A stretch of 10,331 nucleotides of DNA from Clostridia bacterium (GTDB taxonomy: Bacteria > Bacillota > Clostridia > Monoglobales > Monoglobaceae): assembly GCA_900769795.1 (NCBI GenBank), contig CAAGHZ010000098.1:1-10331 (forward strand). The letters are read 5' to 3'. The position numbers were made by a program, and so were the translations under genes. The notes below the pieces were generated by a model that worked only from the letters and a program-made list of their open reading frames with translations, did no database searches and was not told the DNA's origin. This document shows, one piece after another, positions 5,648-10,331 of the stretch. Positions within the stretch are counted from its first letter, which is position 1. Every line of letters starts with the position of its first letter.

Positions 5648-6118
5648 TTAATATCCCATATTTCTTTCCTTGATAGCTCTGTCCATATTCCGCTTTGCAT
5701 CGCGCTCTGCTATTGATGCCCTTTTGTCATAGTTCTTTTTACCACGACAGACCCCCAGAGCAAGTTTTACGCGTTGACCCTTAAAGTACAGTCTTAGCGG
5801 AATCAGAGTATATCCTTCCTGAGAGGTAAGCCCTATCAGTTTGTTTATTTCTTTTTTATGAAGCAACAACCGTCTGGCTCTGAGCGGCTCGTGATTGAAT
5901 ATACTTCCTTGCTCGTATGGGCTTATATGCATTCCGATAAGAATTGCCTCTCCCGTCTTGCACGACACATAACTGTCCTTGAGGTTGACTCTGCCGAGCC
6001 TGACAGATTTCACCTCGGTACCTGCAAGTTCTATGCCTGCTTCAAGTTCTTCGTCGACAAAATAATCATGATACGCTTTTTTGTTCTGGGCAATTGTCCC
6101 CGGACTTCCCTTTGCCAA
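5648..6118 (-). CDS. smpB: SsrA-binding protein SmpB
   Basis: Binds the tRNA-like part of tmRNA and takes the place of the codon-anticodon pair in the ribosome during trans-translation. 156 residues, the normal size. It shows IAQNKKAYHDYFVDEELEAGIELAGTEVKSVRLGRVNLKDSYV near the N-terminus, then HISPYEQGSIFNHEPLRARRLLLHKKEI, then IPLRLYFKGQRVKLALGVCRGKKNYDKR, and a basic tail RDAKRNMDRAIKERN. These are the beta-barrel and tail of the family. Start choice: TTG at 6118, eight bases after a perfect GGAGG. The frame is open to an ATG at 6139, but that would place the ribosome binding site inside the coding region. Upstream is ricT (gap 74 bases, with a possible promoter); downstream is ssrA, its RNA partner. 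Confidence 0.97.
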   Translation of the reverse strand: MAKGSPGTIAQNKKAYHDYFVDEELEAGIELAGTEVKSVRLGRVNLKDSYVSCKTGEAILIGMHISPYEQGSIFNHEPLRARRLLLHKKEINKLIGLTSQEGYTLIPLRLYFKGQRVKLALGVCRGKKNYDKRASIAERDAKRNMDRAIKERNMGY

Positions 6119-6158
6119 ATCTGTCACCTCCTGATACATGAATTATTGTCATCTGCTA

Positions 6159-6189
6159 ATTAAATATACTCAAAAACAAAACCTGTCAA
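6159..6189 (-). promoter_or_regulatory. possible smpB promoter
   Basis: A perfect TTGACA (6189-6184) on the minus strand starts just after the ricT stop. Downstream are overlapping -10 candidates: TATATT (6168-6163, spacer 15), TATTTA (6166-6161, spacer 17) and TTTAAT (6164-6159, spacer 19). No candidate has both a good hexamer and the 17-base spacer, so activity is uncertain; it would let smpB-ssrA be expressed apart from the upstream operon. Confidence 0.5.
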
Positions 6190-6192
6190 GGT

Positions 6193-7062
6193 TTATTCTT
6201 CTATTGGTTGCTCGCCGACTTCATTTTCCTTCCAATCTTCTTTGCTGCCGCCCTTTTTAAGAACATCAAACTCACCGATTTTGTATGAACCGAATCTAAT
6301 GCTCTCACCGTCTTCAAACTTCACCTTAACGGCACCCTTCAGCGTAGCAACATCCACAACCGTACCCGTACCATCGCTTGTCTTTACAAGCGCACCCTTG
6401 TGCGGCAGTTTTTTAAGCATATCGTCATAGACATTTTGCTCATACTGAAGACAGCACATTAATCTGCCACAGGTTCCCGATATTTTGGTCGGGTTAAGAG
6501 ATAAACCCTGTTCCTTTGCCATTTTGATTGACACCGGTCTGAAATCATCAAGGAAACTGCCACAGCACAAATATCTGCCACATATTCCGTAGCTACCAAG
6601 TTGTCTTGCCTCATCTCTTACACCGATTTGACGGAGTTCTATCCTTGTATGGAAAATTCCCGCAAGAGACTTTACAAGCTCGCGGAAGTCAACTCTGCCG
6701 TCTGCAGTGAAGTAAAACAGTATCTTGCTGCGATCAAAGGTGTATTCAACATCAACAAGTTTCATATCTATCTTATGCTCTTGGATCTTCTCATTTGCAA
6801 TCACAAAAGCTTCTTTTTCTTTCTCCTTGTTCTCCTCTGCCTGACGGAAATCTGCCTCTGTCGCAACGCGCACAATAGGACGAAGTGGCTGAACTATCTC
6901 GCTTTCCTCCACCTGATTGTTTGTAAAAACAACATGTCCCATTTCTACGCCACGAGAGGTTTCTACCAGAATTTTTGTTCCAACAGGGACTTTTTCTCCC
7001 TTGGGATCAAAGTAATAAACCTTACCTGCACTATTAAAGCGCACTCCTATAATTTCTACCAT
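6193..7062 (-). CDS. ricT: RicT/YaaT, PSP1-domain protein
   Basis: 289 residues. The PSP1 C-terminal domain fills the centre: EYTFDRSKILFYFTADGRVDFRELVK at about 106-131, then ELRQIGVRDEARQLGSYGICGRYLCC. Two conserved cysteine clusters, Cys161/166/167 (ICGRYLCC) and Cys198/203/204 (CGRLMCC), are those of RicT, which in Bacillus subtilis forms an Fe-S-bearing complex with RicA and RicF and acts with RNase Y in mRNA maturation, competence, sporulation and biofilm formation. Start choice: ATG at 7062, with GGGAGG four bases after the motif's usual minimum distance; an in-frame codon at 7104 would have no such site. The start overlaps the end of holB by 29 bases, so coupling is likely. The tail after about residue 260 is acidic and variable. 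Confidence 0.95.
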   Translation of the reverse strand: MVEIIGVRFNSAGKVYYFDPKGEKVPVGTKILVETSRGVEMGHVVFTNNQVEESEIVQPLRPIVRVATEADFRQAEENKEKEKEAFVIANEKIQEHKIDMKLVDVEYTFDRSKILFYFTADGRVDFRELVKSLAGIFHTRIELRQIGVRDEARQLGSYGICGRYLCCGSFLDDFRPVSIKMAKEQGLSLNPTKISGTCGRLMCCLQYEQNVYDDMLKKLPHKGALVKTSDGTGTVVDVATLKGAVKVKFEDGESIRFGSYKIGEFDVLKKGGSKEDWKENEVGEQPIEE

Positions 7063-8026
7063 GAATTTCCTCCCAATATTCCGTTGCCATACACTGCACA
7101 GCAATCGGGTAATTTGCGTTTCTGCTTATGATAAGAGAATACTTTGCGACGATTTCCTCAAATCGAAACGCCGCCTCTCTTGTAATGCGAGAACATATTT
7201 TTAAAATTTCTTCTGTTTTGTCTACATTTAGTGCAGGAACCTTGTTTCCCGCGATTTTTATATAAACAATATCGCTTGACCAGCCAAGCATTATGTCAAG
7301 TATGACTGATATTGACGCCTTGTTCTGCTTTAAAAACTTTATAAAGTCATATAGCGACTTATGATTGTTTTCGCAGATAGCCTCCAGATGACCAACGGTT
7401 TCATTTCTCAATGATATAATCTCGTCGTCTTCCGAAAGGGAAAGCGCCCTTCCGATGCTTCCGCCACTCATAATAGACAAAGCCCTTGCCGACGCCTCGT
7501 CAATATTCTTTACATCCTTAAGATATCCTTCTACCTCGCCCACGTGAAGAGGATGCAGCCTCATCAATGTTGCCCTTGATAAAATTGTCGGCAACAACGC
7601 GTTTGAGTTACTTACGATTAAAATAATTGTGCAGTATTCAGGTGGCTCTTCAAAAACCTTGAGCAAACTGTTCTGCGCCGCAGGCTGCATACTGTCTGCG
7701 TTTGGTATTATATACACCTTACGTTTTGACATATACGGCTTTATATATACATCCGCCTTCATTGCGCGAATCGTATCTATTGAAAGACTCTTCTTTTTCT
7801 TAGACGAATCATAAAACTCATTTGTTACAACAATTACATCGGGATTATTTTCAATCTCTACATTTTTCTGACACTGAGATATCATATGTGCATAGGCTTT
7901 CGCAAGAGAAAGTCTGCCAACTCCGGATATCCCCTCAAAAATATAAGCATGGCTTACGTGTCCGCTCTCTACAGAGCGACAGAGCAATTCTTTTGTCGCA
8001 TCATGACCTATTATGTCCTGCATCAT
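7034..8026 (-). CDS. holB: DNA polymerase III delta' subunit
   Basis: AAA+ clamp-loader subunit of 330 residues. The N-terminus MMQDIIGHDATKELL and SHAYIFEGISGVGRLSLAKAYA (26-46) correspond to the delta'/DnaX start and the P-loop region, here GISGVGRL without the Lys-Thr of a working ATPase, as usual for delta'. Then follow IIPNADSMQPAAQNSLLKVFEEPPE (107-130) and LPTILSRATLMRL (145-157). The latter holds the Ser-Arg of the SRC motif that reaches into the neighbouring ATP site, but Cys is replaced by Ala. The zinc-binding four-cysteine module seen in many delta' proteins is missing after helix SLAKAYAHMIS; only Cys52 remains. Start choice: ATG 8026, after GAGGTGG; GTG 8029 and ATG 8023 are alternatives. 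The gene lies 28 bases after the decarboxylase-like gene and overlaps ricT. Confidence 0.93.
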   Translation of the reverse strand: MMQDIIGHDATKELLCRSVESGHVSHAYIFEGISGVGRLSLAKAYAHMISQCQKNVEIENNPDVIVVTNEFYDSSKKKKSLSIDTIRAMKADVYIKPYMSKRKVYIIPNADSMQPAAQNSLLKVFEEPPEYCTIILIVSNSNALLPTILSRATLMRLHPLHVGEVEGYLKDVKNIDEASARALSIMSGGSIGRALSLSEDDEIISLRNETVGHLEAICENNHKSLYDFIKFLKQNKASISVILDIMLGWSSDIVYIKIAGNKVPALNVDKTEEILKICSRITREAAFRFEEIVAKYSLIISRNANYPIAVQCMATEYWEEIHGRNYRSAL

Positions 8027-8054
8027 CACATAAACCACCTCTTTTCCATTTAAA

Positions 8055-9440
8055 CTACCCTACTATAACTTCAACCTTTTCTGCCACTTTGTTTTTGACC
8101 AGAAACATAGCGGCATCTTCGTCAATATACTGCCCCGGGACAAGCACTGCCGCACCCGGAGGACACGCAGAGACAACCCCTGCACTTATATGGCCTAAAG
8201 CATCTTTAATATCAACAACCTCAAACTCTTTATCAATTGCTTTGTCCGGTGCAATTTGTATGTCAATTTCGGGCAATCTCATGTTTTTTTGAACTTCGTT
8301 GTTTTTATCTTTTCTTTTTTCTATCTTACACAAAGCCTTGCCAAGTTTTTCTATCTCTCTTTTTTTCGTAACCGCCGATGGAATAAAAACAACATATCTG
8401 TTGTCTGCCATCTCCGCATATATTCTAAATTCTTCTGCAAGAATTTTCTCAGCCTCATATCCGCCAATGCCCAAAGGCAAAAAATCAACCACAATTCTTG
8501 TCACATCCTGAGGTCTGTTTAAAACGCCCTCATCCACGAATCTTAGCGCTGATTTTTGCGCAACAACTCTCTTCAGTTTTTCTATCTCTCCGGCTATATC
8601 TTTCAATCTTTTTCTTCCGTCTGCATCCATATACCTTGTCGCCTCATCAAGTGATGCCATCATCATATACGAAGGGCTTGTGGTCTGGATAAGCCTGAGA
8701 GTGCGGATTAATCTGCCTTTGTTGATAATTGCATTTTTATTAATATGCAAAAGGGAAGTCTGCCCAAGAGACGGCAAGGTCTTATGGGCGCTCTGTACGC
8801 ACAAATCTGCGCCAAGAGAAAGAGCCGTTTGTGGCAAATTCTGTCTGTCAAAGACAAAGTGCGCCCCATGGGCCTCATCTACCATCAAAAACTTATTGTC
8901 TTTGTGCAGCAAATCTGCGATAGCCGAAACATCAGAACACACCCCATAGTAATTAGGCGAGGTAATAATAGCACCACATACATCGGGATGCGCTTCAAGT
9001 TTGGTTTTTACCTCTTGTACCGAAACGCCAAGATAAAGCCCCAAATCCTCATCAAAATCGGGGGCGAGAAAAATCGGCTCTACCCCTCCGAGAGCTATTG
9101 CCGATATCACCGACTTGTGACAACATCTGTCAACAAGCAGTTTCCCACCTCGCGGAACACACCCTAAAATCATAGCACGAAGTCCAAGACTTGAGCCACC
9201 TGTCAAAAATAAAGTTTCTTCTGCACCAAAGATTTTTGCACAGTTATCCTGAGATGATTTTAATATTCCGTTGGGATTTTGAAGATTGTCAGTACCACTA
9301 AGTTCTGTCAGGTCAATGTTAAACGCATTTTTTCTAAAATAAGCACCAAGTCCCCGACCGCTTTTGTGGCCGGGGATGTGCATACTTATCTTTTCTTTTT
9401 TACGAAAACTTATAAGTTCTTTTAAAAGAGATTTATTCAT
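8055..9440 (-). CDS. Orn/Lys/Arg decarboxylase-family PLP enzyme, YaaO type
   Basis: 461-residue fold-type I PLP protein. Visible marks are MHIPGHKSG (20-28), the substrate and phosphate region LTGGSSLGLRA (79-89), DEAHGAHFVF (188-197) that stacks on and holds the cofactor, and SAHKTLPSLGQTSLLH (217-232) with Lys220 as the PLP-binding lysine. The C-terminal domain ends in CPPGAAVLVPGQYI, usual for the family. It is shorter than the inducible acid-stress decarboxylases (over 700 residues) because it lacks their N-terminal wing domain, and matches SpeA/YaaO-type proteins. It may make agmatine or cadaverine for polyamine synthesis, but substrate cannot be told from sequence. It begins 6 bases after the glyS stop with only TTTAGG before the ATG, so coupling with glyS is likely. 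It precedes holB, as yaaO does more distantly in Bacillus. Confidence 0.9.
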   Translation of the reverse strand: MNKSLLKELISFRKKEKISMHIPGHKSGRGLGAYFRKNAFNIDLTELSGTDNLQNPNGILKSSQDNCAKIFGAEETLFLTGGSSLGLRAMILGCVPRGGKLLVDRCCHKSVISAIALGGVEPIFLAPDFDEDLGLYLGVSVQEVKTKLEAHPDVCGAIITSPNYYGVCSDVSAIADLLHKDNKFLMVDEAHGAHFVFDRQNLPQTALSLGADLCVQSAHKTLPSLGQTSLLHINKNAIINKGRLIRTLRLIQTTSPSYMMMASLDEATRYMDADGRKRLKDIAGEIEKLKRVVAQKSALRFVDEGVLNRPQDVTRIVVDFLPLGIGGYEAEKILAEEFRIYAEMADNRYVVFIPSAVTKKREIEKLGKALCKIEKRKDKNNEVQKNMRLPEIDIQIAPDKAIDKEFEVVDIKDALGHISAGVVSACPPGAAVLVPGQYIDEDAAMFLVKNKVAEKVEVIVG

Positions 9441-9446
9441 CCTAAA

Positions 9447-10331
9447 TTAAAATTTTATTCCGTTTCTGATATATTCAACCAAATCTGCAATCTTTACGCG
9501 CTCCTGCTCCATTGAATCACGGTGACGAACTGTTACGCATTCATCCTCTTCTGAATCAAAGTCGTAGGTGATACAGAACGGTGTACCAATCTCATCCTGA
9601 CGACGATAACGCTTACCGATGCTTCCTGATTCGTCAAACTCGCACATAAATTCTGCCGCAAGCTGAGCATAAACTTCCTGAGCTTTTTCAGAGAGCTTCT
9701 TTGAAAGCGGAAGAACTGCCGCCTTGATAGGCGCAAGTGCAGGATGCAGTCTCATAACTGTGCGGATATCGTTCTTCTCTGCGTCAACAACTTCTTCGTC
9801 GTACGCTTCTACAAGGAAAGCAAGGGCAACACGATCTGCTCCAAGAGACGGCTCTACGCAGTATGGTACATACTTCTCGTTTGTCTCAGGATCGGTGTAT
9901 TCCATTTTCTCACCACTGTGCTGGCTATGCTGCTTAAGGTCAAAATCAGTTCTGTCAGCAATGCCCCAAAGTTCGCCCCATCCAAATGGGAACATAAATT
10001 CTATATCTGTTGTTGCGTTGCTGTAGTGAGAAAGCTCTTCCTGCTCGTGGTCACGCATCTTGATATTCTCTTCTGCAATACCGAGAGAGAGAAGGAAGTT
10101 CTTGCAGTAATCCTTCCAATAGTTAAACCATTCAAGGTCTGTGCCGGGCTTGCAGAAGAACTCAAGTTCCATCTGCTCAAACTCACGAGTTCTGAAAGTG
10201 AAGTTACCCGGAGTGATTTCGTTTCTGAAGGATTTACCTACCTGGCCAATACCAAATGGAATCTTCTTTCTTGATGTACGCTGAACGCTCTTGAAGTTTA
10301 CAAAGATACCCTGTGCAGTCTCAGGACGGAG
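9447..10331 (-). CDS. glyS: glycine--tRNA ligase, 3' part (N-terminus beyond window edge)
   Basis: Class II aminoacyl-tRNA synthetase charging tRNA-Gly; the single-chain dimeric type. 294 residues are visible, the frame being open to the right edge of the window; the full protein is normally near 460. The visible part starts LRPETAQGIF, then motif 2 GKSFRNEITPGNFTFRTREFEQ (about 32-53), an insertion with the HYSNATTDIEFMFPFGWGELWGIADRTDFDL region, and motif 3 EPSLGADRVALAFL (about 160-173, Arg167). The anticodon-binding domain follows from HPALAPIKAAVLPLS to the end. Codon use is more C-ending than in the neighbouring genes, as expected for a strongly expressed gene. Its promoter, and any T-box leader, would lie outside the window. 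Confidence 0.97.
   Translation of the reverse strand, partial: LRPETAQGIFVNFKSVQRTSRKKIPFGIGQVGKSFRNEITPGNFTFRTREFEQMELEFFCKPGTDLEWFNYWKDYCKNFLLSLGIAEENIKMRDHEQEELSHYSNATTDIEFMFPFGWGELWGIADRTDFDLKQHSQHSGEKMEYTDPETNEKYVPYCVEPSLGADRVALAFLVEAYDEEVVDAEKNDIRTVMRLHPALAPIKAAVLPLSKKLSEKAQEVYAQLAAEFMCEFDESGSIGKRYRRQDEIGTPFCITYDFDSEEDECVTVRHRDSMEQERVKIADLVEYIRNGIKF

Noticed and set aside
5134..5651. Plus-strand open frames antisense to ssrA and its upstream gap
   Set aside because: They are the complement of a structured RNA and of palindromes, with no coding signs.

Overview
The window looks like chromosomal DNA of a low-to-moderate GC Gram-positive bacterium, most likely a member of the Clostridia (Bacillota). 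The reasons are the order yaaO-like decarboxylase / holB / ricT (the Bacillota 'yaa' neighbourhood), a single-chain glycyl-tRNA synthetase, strong GGAGG ribosome binding sites with TTG/GTG starts, and a one-piece tmRNA next to smpB. Genus and family cannot be fixed from the sequence. Every convincing gene lies on the minus strand, so transcription runs from high to low coordinates.

Housekeeping half (10331 to about 5092). The 3' part of glyS is followed at tight spacing by a PLP-dependent Orn/Lys/Arg decarboxylase-like gene (yaaO type), holB (DNA polymerase III delta') and ricT (yaaT/PSP1). ricT starts inside the end of holB. A 74-base gap with a promoter-like sequence leads to smpB, then a 164-base gap packed with palindromes, then ssrA (tmRNA, tag ANNNLAYAA) with a strong intrinsic terminator. 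smpB and ssrA together make the trans-translation ribosome rescue system.

Boundary region (about 5127 to 4612). Between the ssrA terminator and a second, bidirectional terminator lies an ordered array of mini-hairpins. The hairpins are separated by a 7-base linker that reads GTGATAT or GTGGTAT on the left and ATACCAC or ATATAAC on the right. The array is bounded by a 12-bp inverted repeat and contains a 20-bp tandem repeat. It is the least explained structure in the window. Beyond it are a GC-rich block without a clear gene, an AT-rich palindromic stretch and a near-consensus promoter.

Glycan half (about 4605 to 1). That promoter should drive a compact operon: a GtrA-family membrane protein, a hexapeptide-repeat acetyltransferase, a Wzx-type flippase, a GT32-type glycosyltransferase, and the start of a GtrII-type membrane glucosyltransferase that runs off the left edge. 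The set fits synthesis, O-acetylation, export and side-group glycosylation of a cell-surface polysaccharide. No GtrB partner or polymerase is visible in the window.
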